From the NCBI RefSeq assembly GCF_000337615.1, contig NZ_AOII01000014.1, positions 1 to 41,423 on the forward strand: a stretch of 41,423 nt of DNA, read 5' to 3'. A model generated the notes under the pieces. The model ran no database searches. It saw only the letters and a list, made by a program, of their open reading frames with translations, and had not been told where the DNA came from. The position numbers were made by a program, and so were the translations under genes. Positions 31,997 to 39,749 of the stretch are shown one piece after another. Every line of letters starts with the position of its first letter. The first letter of the stretch is position 1. This stretch comes from Natrinema pallidum DSM 3751 (GTDB lineage Archaea > Halobacteriota > Halobacteria > Halobacteriales > Natrialbaceae).

Positions 31997-33211
31997 ATGA
32001 GTGATCAGACTGTCTACGACGAGTTAGGAGTGCCACGTGTAGTCAACGCCGCCGGGACGAAAACACGGATCGGTGGCAGCCGGATCCGGCCGGAAGCCGT
32101 CGAGGCGATGGGACGAGCAGCGACCGAGTTCGTCAGGCTCTCCGATCTCCAGGCGAAAGCGAGCGAGGTGATCGCCGACGCGACGGGAGCGGAGGCCGGC
32201 TACGTTACGTGCGGTGCGGATGCTGGACTGCTTCTCGCCGCGGCTGCGGCCCTGGCAGGGGACGATCCCGGAACGATGGACCGGTTACCGGATACCGACG
32301 GCATTCCGGACGAGATCATCATGCCACGGACACACAGAACCGGCTACGATCACGCGTTCCGGACGGCCGGGGCAACGATCGTCGATGTCGGCACGAACGA
32401 CCGCGTCCTCGGGACCGGATCGACCGCAGTCGAGCCCTGGGAGATCGAAGCCGCCATCTCCGAGCGGACGGCGGCGATCGGCTACGTCCAGAAACCGTAC
32501 ACCGAACCCGCCCTCCCGACGGTCACGGAAATCGCGTCCGCACACGACGTTCCGGTTATCGTCGACGCAGCTGCGGAACTGCCGCCGACGGAGAACCTCT
32601 CACGGTTCATCGAAGAGGGAGCGGATATCGTAGTCTTCAGCGGTGGGAAGGCGATTCGCGGCCCACAGACGACCGGCATCGTCGCCGGTCGGAGCGATCT
32701 CATCGAATCGATCGCGCTCCAACAGCTCGACATGCACGCTGCCGAGGAGGTCTGGCAACCGCCGTCACCGCTCGTCGACGGCGACCGTCTCGACGGCGTC
32801 CCACGACAGGGGATCGGCCGGCCGCTAAAAGTCGGCAAGGAGGAACTCGTCGGTCTTCTCGTCGCCCTCGAGTCGTTCCTCGAAGCCGATCACGACGCCA
32901 CGCGGGGCCGATGGCGGCGTGAGGCGGAGCGCATTATGGCCGCGCTCGAGTCCGTCGAGGGCATCGACCTGACGCTCGACGACGATGACGTGTCGGTCGC
33001 CCCGGAAGTCGTGGTCCACGTCGATACGACCGCGGCGGCGTGCTCCGCGACGCAACTCGTTCGAACGCTTCGGACGGACTCGCCGCGAGTGTTCGTCGGT
33101 GCGGACCGCCTCGACGAGGACATCGTCACGATCAACCCCATGTGTCTTACGGAGGCCGAACTGGACCACGTGATCGCTCGCATCCGGACGTCCCTGACTG
33201 CGACTCAGTAA
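31997..33211 (+). CDS. SelA/DgaE-like PLP enzyme, candidate D-glucosaminate ammonia-lyase
   Basis: A 404-residue fold-type I PLP enzyme. It has VVNAAGTKTRIGGS at the N-terminus, a PLP-binding Asp190 in VPVIVDAAAELPP, and the Schiff-base Lys218 in VVFSGGKAIRGPQTTG, a motif shared with the SelA family and especially the D-glucosaminate-6-phosphate ammonia-lyase group. No selenocysteine genes are nearby. Followed by RidA and a glucose-dehydrogenase-like enzyme, it is best read as removing ammonia and water from glucosaminate to give 2-keto-3-deoxygluconate. The unphosphorylated substrate is inferred from context; another amino acid lyase or racemase is possible. Confidence 0.85.
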   Translation: MSDQTVYDELGVPRVVNAAGTKTRIGGSRIRPEAVEAMGRAATEFVRLSDLQAKASEVIADATGAEAGYVTCGADAGLLLAAAAALAGDDPGTMDRLPDTDGIPDEIIMPRTHRTGYDHAFRTAGATIVDVGTNDRVLGTGSTAVEPWEIEAAISERTAAIGYVQKPYTEPALPTVTEIASAHDVPVIVDAAAELPPTENLSRFIEEGADIVVFSGGKAIRGPQTTGIVAGRSDLIESIALQQLDMHAAEEVWQPPSPLVDGDRLDGVPRQGIGRPLKVGKEELVGLLVALESFLEADHDATRGRWRREAERIMAALESVEGIDLTLDDDDVSVAPEVVVHVDTTAAACSATQLVRTLRTDSPRVFVGADRLDEDIVTINPMCLTEAELDHVIARIRTSLTATQ

Positions 33212-33232
33212 CCATGATACTAGTGACCGAAA

Positions 33233-33242
33233 CGCATATAAT
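33233..33242 (+). promoter_or_regulatory. TATA box of the ridA-gdh pair
   Basis: GCATATAATG about 28-37 nt before ATG 33270, so this pair may be transcribed separately from the PLP gene. Confidence 0.45.
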
Positions 33243-33269
33243 GGCCGTCAGACGTTATCGGAGTGGACG

Positions 33270-33650
33270 ATGAACGAAATTGCAACCGACGACGCACCCG
33301 CAAGTATCGGTCCGTTTTCCCAGGCGATCCGCGACGGCGACCGGCTGTACGTCTCCGGACAAGGGCCGGTCGATCCCGAATCGGGGGAGATCGTCGCCGA
33401 CGACATCGAGACACAGACGCATGCCGTCATGGAGAACCTCGAGACCGTTCTCGAGGCCGGACACAGCTCCCTCGACAACATCGTCAAATCGACGGTGTTC
33501 GTCACCGATATGGACGATTACGAGGCCGTCAACGCGGTGTACGAACAGTACGTAACCGACCCGTACCCCGCCCGGAGCGCCGTCGAGGTATCGGAGTTGC
33601 CGATCGATATCGGCGTCGAAATCGACGTGATCGCACGGGTCGACTCATGA
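33270..33650 (+). CDS. RidA family enamine/imine deaminase
   Basis: A 126-residue YjgF/YER057c/UK114-fold protein with GPFSQAI, LYVSGQGPVDPESGEI, the substrate-binding Arg102 in YPARSAVEVSELP and Glu117 in GVEIDVIA. RidA hydrolyses the reactive enamine or imine products of PLP lyases to keto acids and ammonia. It sits directly after a PLP lyase candidate and is coupled (ATGA, 4-nt overlap) to the dehydrogenase. That fits a dedicated role in finishing the ammonia-lyase reaction in this pathway. Confidence 0.93.
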   Translation: MNEIATDDAPASIGPFSQAIRDGDRLYVSGQGPVDPESGEIVADDIETQTHAVMENLETVLEAGHSSLDNIVKSTVFVTDMDDYEAVNAVYEQYVTDPYPARSAVEVSELPIDIGVEIDVIARVDS

Positions 33651-34708
33651 AAGCGATCGCCGTCGAACGCGGCGATTCCCGGCCGCGTCTGATAGACAAA
33701 CCACGTCCCGATCCCGACCCCGGCGACGCACTGGTCCGAACGCTCAGGGTCGGGATCGACGGAACCGATTTCGAGGTGATCGAGGGGACACACGGCGGGT
33801 TCCCCGCCGGGAGCGACCACCAGGTCCTCGGCCACGAAGCCGTCGGCGTCGTCGAAGACCCGAACGGGACCGATCTCGAGGCGGGGCAACTCGTCGTCCC
33901 GACCGTTCGCCGTCCACCGGGCGACGCGACCGAGTACTTCCGGCGCGGGGAGCCCGATATGGCACCGCCGGACGAGTGCCTCGAGCGAGGGATCGACGGC
34001 GCGCACGGGTACATGGCCGAGTACTTCACGAGTCCGGCGGCGTTCCTGGTCCCGATTCCCGACGCGTTCGCAACGACCGGGGTCCTAATCGAACCGATGA
34101 GCAATACGGAAAAGGCACTCGAGCACGCCTACGCATCGCGGTCGGCGTTCGATTGGCAGCGCGACGCGGCACTCGTGCTGGGGAACGGGCCACTCGGCCT
34201 GTTAACGCTGTCCAGATTGCAATCGGAGTTCGATCGGACGTATTGTCTCGGTCGACGCGACCGACCCGATCCGACGATCGACCTCATCGAACGATTGGGG
34301 GCGACCTACGTGGACTCGCGTGAGACTCCCGTCGCCGACGTTCCGGCGGTGTACGAGCCCATGGACCTCGTCTACGAGGCGACCGGATACGCGAGACACG
34401 CCTTCGATACGATCGATGCGCTCGACCAAAACGGCGTCGGCGTGTTGCTCGGGCTCCCGGGAGACGACGAGTTCGACGTTGCGGGCGGCCGACTCCACCG
34501 CAGGCTCGTCCTGGGGAACAGAGCGATCGTCGGCAGCGTCAACTCCCACATCGAACACTTCGAAGCCGCCTGTGAAACGCTCTCAGCGCTCCCCGACTGG
34601 TTCGGTGACGAACTGATCACGGACACGTTCGAACCGGCCGCGGTCGATGAGGCGTTCGAGGCGGCTCCGGATCGGATCAAGACCGTCATCGAGTTCGATT
34701 CACGCTGA
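33647..34708 (+). CDS. Glucose-dehydrogenase-type MDR enzyme (candidate glucosamine dehydrogenase)
   Basis: A 353-residue medium-chain dehydrogenase strikingly like haloarchaeal glucose dehydrogenase: RTLRVGIDGTDFEVIEGTHGGFP, VLGHEAVGVVEDPN, VVPTVRRPP, ALEHAYASRSAFDW and YCLGRRDRPDPTIDLIE. Zinc ligands Asp38, His63/Glu64 and Glu149 correspond to those known in the Haloferax enzyme; the nucleotide site has GNGPLG (179-184). It would oxidise an aldose at C1 to the lactone with NAD(P). Its position behind RidA and the PLP lyase suggests glucosamine rather than glucose as substrate. The frame is open upstream but the ATG overlapping the RidA stop is clear. Confidence 0.92.
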   Translation: MKAIAVERGDSRPRLIDKPRPDPDPGDALVRTLRVGIDGTDFEVIEGTHGGFPAGSDHQVLGHEAVGVVEDPNGTDLEAGQLVVPTVRRPPGDATEYFRRGEPDMAPPDECLERGIDGAHGYMAEYFTSPAAFLVPIPDAFATTGVLIEPMSNTEKALEHAYASRSAFDWQRDAALVLGNGPLGLLTLSRLQSEFDRTYCLGRRDRPDPTIDLIERLGATYVDSRETPVADVPAVYEPMDLVYEATGYARHAFDTIDALDQNGVGVLLGLPGDDEFDVAGGRLHRRLVLGNRAIVGSVNSHIEHFEAACETLSALPDWFGDELITDTFEPAAVDEAFEAAPDRIKTVIEFDSR

Positions 34709-35389
34709 CCGATTTCGAGTGCTGATCGAGCAGCGGTCGCCCAGCGACGCGACTCCGCCCGCGATCGAGCAGCCGGGACGGACGTCCCCGACGGTTCGGT
34801 CACGATCGCGAGGACTGTGATCACTGTCGCCGACGAAGCCGAGGGAACATGTCGATTCGATACCAATCGGAATAATAAGATTTTATACTAGACTTGTCCT
34901 CTGCACTTGTTCAATATTTTTGCAATACTGACACTCCTGTTTCCACCCGCTATGGCGATTTTATCGGAGTAGGTGCTGTCTGAACGGAGAGCTTTCCGCT
35001 CTATCACCGCCAGACGATACGATCGTGCGCCTATCTACTGTCGCATATGGATGAATAACTTTCGAGTTTTAAGCGAATCTGTCGCAATATATGTCTAACT
35101 GGGGCTCATAAGTGGTTCCAGTGTCCGGTCTCTCGAGAGAAGGGCGTGACTATCGTCGTGATTCACGGTTCGAACGCAGTATAGTGTTCTCCAGTCTTGC
35201 CTATATTTTGAATTACTAATCAAAACACCTATTTGGAATGGGTGTTCTACGGACTGGACCAACCCTCGTATCGTCCGTCTCCTCGATCGGTCTCCCGTAG
35301 GACGGGTTCGGCACGGCGATTTTCCCATCGCCTGGGGACTGGTAGCCCGCCTGTGGGCGGATCCCGATGTGCAGTGTTGCTCCCTGGGT
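34709..35389. other. Long intergenic region with a candidate structured RNA
   Basis: About 680 bp after the dehydrogenase. Its first half has AT-rich stretches (34870-34925) with T runs that may end the upstream transcript. The second half carries a TATA box and the folded element at 35250-35397. I see no protein gene. Confidence 0.5.
35202..35209 (+). promoter_or_regulatory. TATA box before the candidate RNA
   Basis: TATATTTT on the plus strand, placing a transcript start near 35230, about 20 nt before the closing helix. Confidence 0.4.
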
Positions 35390-35397
35390 TCAGTCCG
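35250..35397 (+). ncRNA. Candidate multi-branched structured RNA
   Basis: A closing helix joins CGGACTG (35250-35256) to CAGTCCG (35391-35397) and AACCC (35261-35265) to GGGTT (35386-35390). Inside are three hairpins: CCCGT-AGG-ACGGG near 35297-35309, GCGAT-TTTCCC-ATCGC near 35318-35333, and CCCGCC-TGT-GGGCGG (35346-35360), the last perhaps extended by GGGA/UCCC. A TATA box lies at 35202-35209. I recognise no known RNA family. The 3' end overlaps the last codons and stop of the methyltransferase gene on the other strand. The complementary strand would fold too, so strand is inferred from the TATA box. Confidence 0.45.
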
Positions 35398-36133
35398 GGC
35401 TTTCCCGCGGCGGAACGCCGGCGATGCCCGTATCACAGACGATGCAGGCGGGGAGGCCGTGTTCCGCCGTAAACTGGTCGAACAATTCGGAGAGTCGCAC
35501 GTCGTGACTCGCCAGAACCCCGCCGGGCGAAACCCGTGGTAGCGCCGTCTCGTACTCGAATTTCATATGTGGGAGTCGGTGATCCGAGTCGTGGAGGAAC
35601 AGATCGACGGGGCCGACGGCCGCGAGCAGGTTCGGCAAGACCTCGCGTGCGTCACCCAGATGTAGTTCCCACCGGTCGCGACAGCGATCCGGGATCAGGT
35701 GACCGTATTCGAACGGCCCCGGCGGGCCACCGGGCAGATCCAGCGAGTGGAGCGTTCCGCCACCGTTCTCGGCCATCGCGGCGAGGATGTGCGCATCGAA
35801 CGAACCGAACAGAACGCCGGTCTCGACGGCGGTTTCGATCTCGAGGGCGCGACAGACGACGTACAGCGTCACTCCGTCGCGCCAGTGGGTCGTGTCGGTC
35901 GCGACGCCGGCCTCGTGAATCGCATCGACGCGATCGGCATAGCGTTCGTGAAACCACTCGAGGTCGTCGTACTCGCGTTCGTACGCCCGCAGTTCGGCGG
36001 CCGACGCCGGGAGCACTGCCGCCAGTCGGTCGGCCCTGTCTCGCGTTTCGCGGCCGTAATCGAGGCGGCGGCGCTCGAGTCGCAGCCGCGCCTTCCGAAC
36101 GGCGTAGATTGCGTCGCGGAGCGCGCCCGTCAC
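35390..36133 (-). CDS. Class I SAM-dependent methyltransferase (Methyltransf_24 type)
   Basis: A 247-residue protein. The N-terminal third is a basic helical region (RKARLRLERRRLDYGRETRDRADRL), then AVETGVLFGSFDAHILAAMAENGGGTLHSLDLPGG as SAM-binding motif, LHLGDAREVLPNLL, and VDLFLHDSDHRLPHMKFEYETALPRVSPGGVLASHDV. This matches methyltransferases often found in glycan-synthesis loci. Start is GTG 36133, overlapping the sulfatase-like stop by 4 nt. Its 3' end overlaps the candidate structured RNA on the other strand. Confidence 0.88.
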   Translation of the reverse strand: MTGALRDAIYAVRKARLRLERRRLDYGRETRDRADRLAAVLPASAAELRAYEREYDDLEWFHERYADRVDAIHEAGVATDTTHWRDGVTLYVVCRALEIETAVETGVLFGSFDAHILAAMAENGGGTLHSLDLPGGPPGPFEYGHLIPDRCRDRWELHLGDAREVLPNLLAAVGPVDLFLHDSDHRLPHMKFEYETALPRVSPGGVLASHDVRLSELFDQFTAEHGLPACIVCDTGIAGVPPRESPD

Positions 36134-37203
36134 CGGTAGCCCAGCGCCTCGAGGCGCGATTCGATGTCGCCACCGTGGTCCTCCGTCCGCTCCGTGCCGT
36201 CCGCGCCGTGCTGGCGAAGCCCCGTCGGGAGGGCGGGATCGCAGGTCCCGCGATCCCGGCCCTCGCGGATCGCCCAGGGAACCCGGCGGAGGGCGGGGAC
36301 CGGCGTTCCGGGGGGATGCGACCAGACGCCGAACTCGCCGATCGCGTTGCCGTGGTCGCTGGTCATCGCGACCCGCCCGTCGCAGTTCGTGAGCAGACGC
36401 GTGAGATCGTCGAGCACCCACTCGAGGTTGTCCCGGTAGGCCGCCCAGACCGCCTCGTAGGAGAGGTCGCCGTCGCGCAGTCGCAGCCAGGGATCGTTCA
36501 TCGAGTCCGTCTCGTCGGCATCGTCCTCGGCGTCGGCCAGCGCCTCGAGCGCCTCGCGGTCCGCAGGGTCGAGGGCCTCGAGATCGACATCATCGTCGTC
36601 GTCCCCGTCGGTGAATTGGCCCCAGTGTTCGATGTCGGCCGAGCCGAAGAACCACCCCGGCTGCGACCGGAACGGGGCGTGGGGCTGCATGTAGTGGACG
36701 ACGATGCGGTCGATGCCCAATTCCCGGCGATGTCGCCAGATCGCGATCGCGGCGTCGGTCAGCGGCGCGGGCGGAATCGTCGAGATGTCGTCGTCGACCC
36801 ACCCGTCGCGCCAGGCCTCGTGGAAGACGCCGAAATCGTCGGCCGTGAGCGGCAGGACATCGTCGGAGGTGACGAGAATGTGTTCACAGGATTGGGACGA
36901 AAAGGGGTTCCCGGTCACGTAGGCGGTGCGGGCCATCTCCTCGCGGTGTTCGGGGGCAAAGGTCCGATCCATCCACTCGGCCGATTGGGACCCGACCGAC
37001 CACAGCGAACCCACCGCATCGGGGCTGGGGAGCGTCTCATGGCCGGCGGCGGCCGCCTCGCGCATGAGATCGAGCCGGCAGCCGTCGAGCACACAACAGA
37101 CGTCCCACTCGCGCTCCCAGATCGGCGTCGCGGGGACGAGCCGTGAGAGCGTGTCTCCGATGCATCCGGTCGCGATCTTTTCGGATAACGTCGCGAGGTC
37201 CAT
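36130..37203 (-). CDS. Sulfatase-like / alkaline-phosphatase-superfamily protein
   Basis: A 357-residue protein with CCVLDGCRLDLM (metal-binding Asp40 and an Arg/Asp pair), RTAYVTGNPFSSQS, IVVHYMQPHAPF and MTSDHGNAIGEFGVWSHP, as in the haloarchaeal sulfatase-like group. A highly acidic insertion (DGDDDDDVDLE, about 200-240) is a halophilic adaptation. The canonical CxPxR sulfatase site is absent, so it may be a phosphotransferase or phosphodiesterase on surface glycans. Translationally coupled to the downstream methyltransferase. Confidence 0.85.
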   Translation of the reverse strand: MDLATLSEKIATGCIGDTLSRLVPATPIWEREWDVCCVLDGCRLDLMREAAAAGHETLPSPDAVGSLWSVGSQSAEWMDRTFAPEHREEMARTAYVTGNPFSSQSCEHILVTSDDVLPLTADDFGVFHEAWRDGWVDDDISTIPPAPLTDAAIAIWRHRRELGIDRIVVHYMQPHAPFRSQPGWFFGSADIEHWGQFTDGDDDDDVDLEALDPADREALEALADAEDDADETDSMNDPWLRLRDGDLSYEAVWAAYRDNLEWVLDDLTRLLTNCDGRVAMTSDHGNAIGEFGVWSHPPGTPVPALRRVPWAIREGRDRGTCDPALPTGLRQHGADGTERTEDHGGDIESRLEALGYR

Positions 37204-37424
37204 CAGCGTCGGCTCCTGTGTGTGTATCGGCGCGATTCTGTTAGTAGCTTTTGATCGGCGACCGGACTGTCAGCAGCCGCGACACGATCGAGTGGCCGAG
37301 CGACCTGTCCCCGCCCGGTGTCGATCGATCGAAGGCAGCAACTATGGCATGGTGTGACAAGGCTTATTATGACGGTGTTCGTAGCGTTGATCGAGGACCG
37401 ACAATCCCGGTCCAGTCTGACGAA

Positions 37425-37742
37425 ATGAGCTCCTCACCACCGGATACCGAGACGTACGAAGTCACGCTCTCCAGAGACGAACGCTGGGTCGTCCACCACG
37501 TCCTCGCGACCCGCCTCGACGAGGCACTCGACGCGGACGAACGGCCGCCCGAATGGGTACTCGAGGCGATCGACACACTCGAGACCGACGGCGACACGGA
37601 CCGGCTCACTGCCACCCAGGCCGATCGCATCTATGACGCGCTCGCCGTGTACGTCGACCGCGAGGAGACGCCCGACCGGGACGTCGATCACGGCACGGCC
37701 GCCCTCGACCAACTCGAGGACGGACGGAACGCGCAGGCGTAG
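37425..37742 (+). CDS. Conserved small haloarchaeal protein
   Basis: A 105-residue acidic protein: TYEVTLSRDERWVVHHVLATRLDEALDADERPPEWVLEAIDTLE followed by LTATQADRIYDALAVYVD. The pattern of two helical halves is typical of short haloarchaeal proteins of unknown function. I chose ATG 37425; the frame is open to 37251. No motif for catalysis or DNA binding is clear. Confidence 0.75.
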   Translation: MSSSPPDTETYEVTLSRDERWVVHHVLATRLDEALDADERPPEWVLEAIDTLETDGDTDRLTATQADRIYDALAVYVDREETPDRDVDHGTAALDQLEDGRNAQA

Positions 37743-37810
37743 CCGACGCACCGCTCACCGGTTCGTTTTCGCCGACCGTATCGCGTCGCTCAGCTCGCCG
37801 TCGGCCGCGT

Positions 37811-38146
37811 TCAGGGTCGCGTCGTCGCCCAGACGGCGGTAATCGCGAGCAAGAGTGCGGGCACAAGCGGGAGAATCAACAGTGCGAAGCGATACCCCTC
37901 CGCACCCGGCGGGACGAGATAGATGGCCGCCGGAGCGACGAGGAAGGCAAAACACAGGACGCCGACGAGAACCCAGCCGCGCCAGTCGAACTCGCGGTCG
38001 ACCGTCGCGGGGTGGGGCGGTTCGTCCCCCCCGCCGTCGGCCGGCCCGTCGCCCTGTTCGCCGTCGGCATCGGTATCGAACGCCGCTGGATCGTGGACGT
38101 AGCCGCCGTCGTCGCTCGAGCTCACTATCGGATCGTTCGACCGCAT
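37811..38146 (-). CDS. Small two-helix membrane protein
   Basis: A 111-residue protein with an acidic, Gly-rich N-terminal half, probably cytoplasmic and disordered, followed by WRGWVLVGVLCFAFLVAPAAIYLV and FALLILPLVPALLLAITAVWA as two membrane segments. I chose ATG 38146 over the GTG at 38161. It resembles many unannotated haloarchaeal membrane proteins; function unknown. Convergent with the preceding small protein gene. Confidence 0.75.
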   Translation of the reverse strand: MRSNDPIVSSSDDGGYVHDPAAFDTDADGEQGDGPADGGGDEPPHPATVDREFDWRGWVLVGVLCFAFLVAPAAIYLVPPGAEGYRFALLILPLVPALLLAITAVWATTRP

Positions 38147-38237
38147 CGTCAAAGCCCTCACGGTTGGCCGACCTGACAGGTCCGTCCCCGAGCGGCGAGC
38201 GAGCGGGACGCGGTCGCGTCCGTGCGGCGGTCGTCGG

Positions 38238-39263
38238 TTAGCGTTCGCTGTCCGGGCGAACGACGACCTTGCCGAACCCTTCCCGGTTCTGGATGATCTC
38301 GTGGGCGCGTGCGGTCTCGCTCATCGGAAGGTCCTCGCGGATCGCGGGCTCGAACGTCCCGTCCCAGACGAGTTCCATCACGTCGTCGACCTGATCGGGC
38401 GTCGCCATCGTCGAGCCGATGATCTGGAGCTGGTTCCAGAAGATACGCGGGATGTCCGTCTCGGGATTGCCGCCGCCGGTGCCGCCGCAGGTGACGAGCC
38501 GGCCGCCCTTGGTCAGGCTCTTCAACGAGTTCTGCCAGGTGGGCGCGCCGACGTGTTCGACGACCACGTCCACGCCCCGGCCGTCCGTCTCCGAGAGAAC
38601 CCAGTCCGCGAAGTCCTCCTCCTCGTAGTTACAGACGTGATCCGCGCCGTGGGCCTCGGCGTAGTCGAGTTTTTCCTCGGTGCTGCCGGTCGCGTAGACC
38701 TCCGCGCCCGCGTAGTCGGCGATCTGCAGTGCGGCGTGGCCGACCCCGCCGCTTGCGCCAAGCACGAGAACCGTCTCGCCGGCCTCGAGGTCGGCACGCT
38801 CGATGAGCATCCGCCAGGCGGTCTGAAAGACCAGACAGCTCGAGCCGGCGACGTCCCAGTCGACGTGCTCGGGAACGGGGATCAGGTTGTCCTCGGGGAT
38901 CGCCGCGTATTCGGAGTGGACGCCGGTGACGTGTTCGCCGATGATGTGGTATCGCGGATCGAGCGTCGGGTCGTCCATTCGAAGGTCGCCACAGCCGGCC
39001 GAGAGCGCGACGCGATCGCCCTCCTCGAAGCGCGTGACGTCCGCGCCGATCTCCGTCACGACGCCGGCCCCGTCGCTGCCCGGAATGTGAGGCATCTCGA
39101 GGTCGATCCCCGGCATCCCCCGCCGGGTCCAGATGTCCAGGTGGTTGAGTGCGGCCGCCTTGATGTCGACCAGCACCTCGTCCCGGTCGATCTCGGGGTC
39201 GGGGTACTCCCCGTACTCGATGACGTCGGTGTCGCCGTGCTCCGCGAATTGAACTGCCTGCAT
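38238..39263 (-). CDS. Quinone-oxidoreductase-like MDR protein
   Basis: A 341-residue medium-chain reductase. N-domain MQAVQFAEHGDTDVIEYGEYPDPEI, IKAAALNHLDIWTRRGMPG and MPHIPGSDGAG; cofactor domain VLVLGASGGVGHAALQIADYAGAEV. The Cys and His usual for catalytic zinc in alcohol dehydrogenases are missing (NHLDIW, GSDGAG), so it is closer to the zeta-crystallin/quinone reductase type than to a zinc alcohol dehydrogenase. Cys90 (GCGDL) is not at the structural-zinc lobe pattern. Substrate unknown; single gene with its own promoter. Confidence 0.88.
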   Translation of the reverse strand: MQAVQFAEHGDTDVIEYGEYPDPEIDRDEVLVDIKAAALNHLDIWTRRGMPGIDLEMPHIPGSDGAGVVTEIGADVTRFEEGDRVALSAGCGDLRMDDPTLDPRYHIIGEHVTGVHSEYAAIPEDNLIPVPEHVDWDVAGSSCLVFQTAWRMLIERADLEAGETVLVLGASGGVGHAALQIADYAGAEVYATGSTEEKLDYAEAHGADHVCNYEEEDFADWVLSETDGRGVDVVVEHVGAPTWQNSLKSLTKGGRLVTCGGTGGGNPETDIPRIFWNQLQIIGSTMATPDQVDDVMELVWDGTFEPAIREDLPMSETARAHEIIQNREGFGKVVVRPDSER

Positions 39264-39370
39264 ATACGCAAGCCAACGGAAACGCCGCGCATAACAGTTT
39301 GGCTACCAGCAGCCGGCGGTTGCTGGCCACAGCCGTCCGATACAGCCAGCGGTGGACCACGACCTCCGCC

Positions 39371-39700
39371 GCTCTAAGCTGGCTGCCACGACCCGTGGGG
39401 TGAGAGCCTGCCGCTGAAACCGGCGGGCGATGACATCTCACGGGATGGGAGCGCCTGTGACAGCGCCAGGGCCCACCGAGAGACGAGCGACGACCCCCCG
39501 CGGATGTCCCTCTCGGCTTTCCACGGGTCGGAACCCGCTGCCAGCAAGAGCGAGAGTTATAGTAGCAACTGAAACGATTGACACACTGATCGCAACGCCG
39601 TCGTGCGATCAGGTGTGCATTGACGTTCAGTTGCTACTATCGCTGGCATTCCCATGCCGGGAAGCCGCGCCGTTTACGGCGCGGAGGACGTCACCCGAAG
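39371..39700 (+). mobile_element. IS200/IS605-type right-end remnant without transposase
   Basis: A chain of hairpins: GTGAGA/TCTCAC enclosing a GCCG/CGGC stem (about 39400-39443), GCGC-rich stem near 39451-39468, CGGGT-CGGA-ACCCG (39524-39537), and a terminal stem CCGCGCCGT/ACGGCGCGG (39665-39684) followed by AGGACGTCAC. The last element and its flank resemble right ends of haloarchaeal IS1341/TnpB elements, where the guide-like omega RNA is encoded. No tnpA or tnpB remains. Family call is from recall of such ends, so moderate. Confidence 0.5.
39559..39640. repeat. 82-bp near-perfect palindrome (MITE-like) nested in the remnant
   Basis: Starts ATAGTAGCAACTGAA and ends TTCAGTTGCTACTAT; the arms stay complementary through ACACNTGATCGCA to a centre near 39599, with a few small bulges. 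It could extrude as one long hairpin. It interrupts the IS605-type remnant, which suggests a later insertion. Confidence 0.75.
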
Positions 39701-39749
39701 CGGAGACGCGTGTGCGTAGTTTTTACCCGCCGGCTTTCGAAGGCGACGT

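Larger units (their letters stand above)
39264..39749. other. Intergenic region with mobile-element remnant
   Basis: 486 bp between the reductase start and moaB. 39264-39370 carries the reductase promoter (GTTATG-like box near 39288-39295 on the minus strand). The rest is the structured remnant and palindrome described below, then the moaB TATA box (AGTTTTTACC at 39717-39726). Confidence 0.55.

Noticed and set aside
35095-35436. Minus-strand open frame over the candidate RNA
   Set aside because: Composition not haloarchaeal-protein-like (basic, Ser/Arg-rich), and it overlaps the methyltransferase end.
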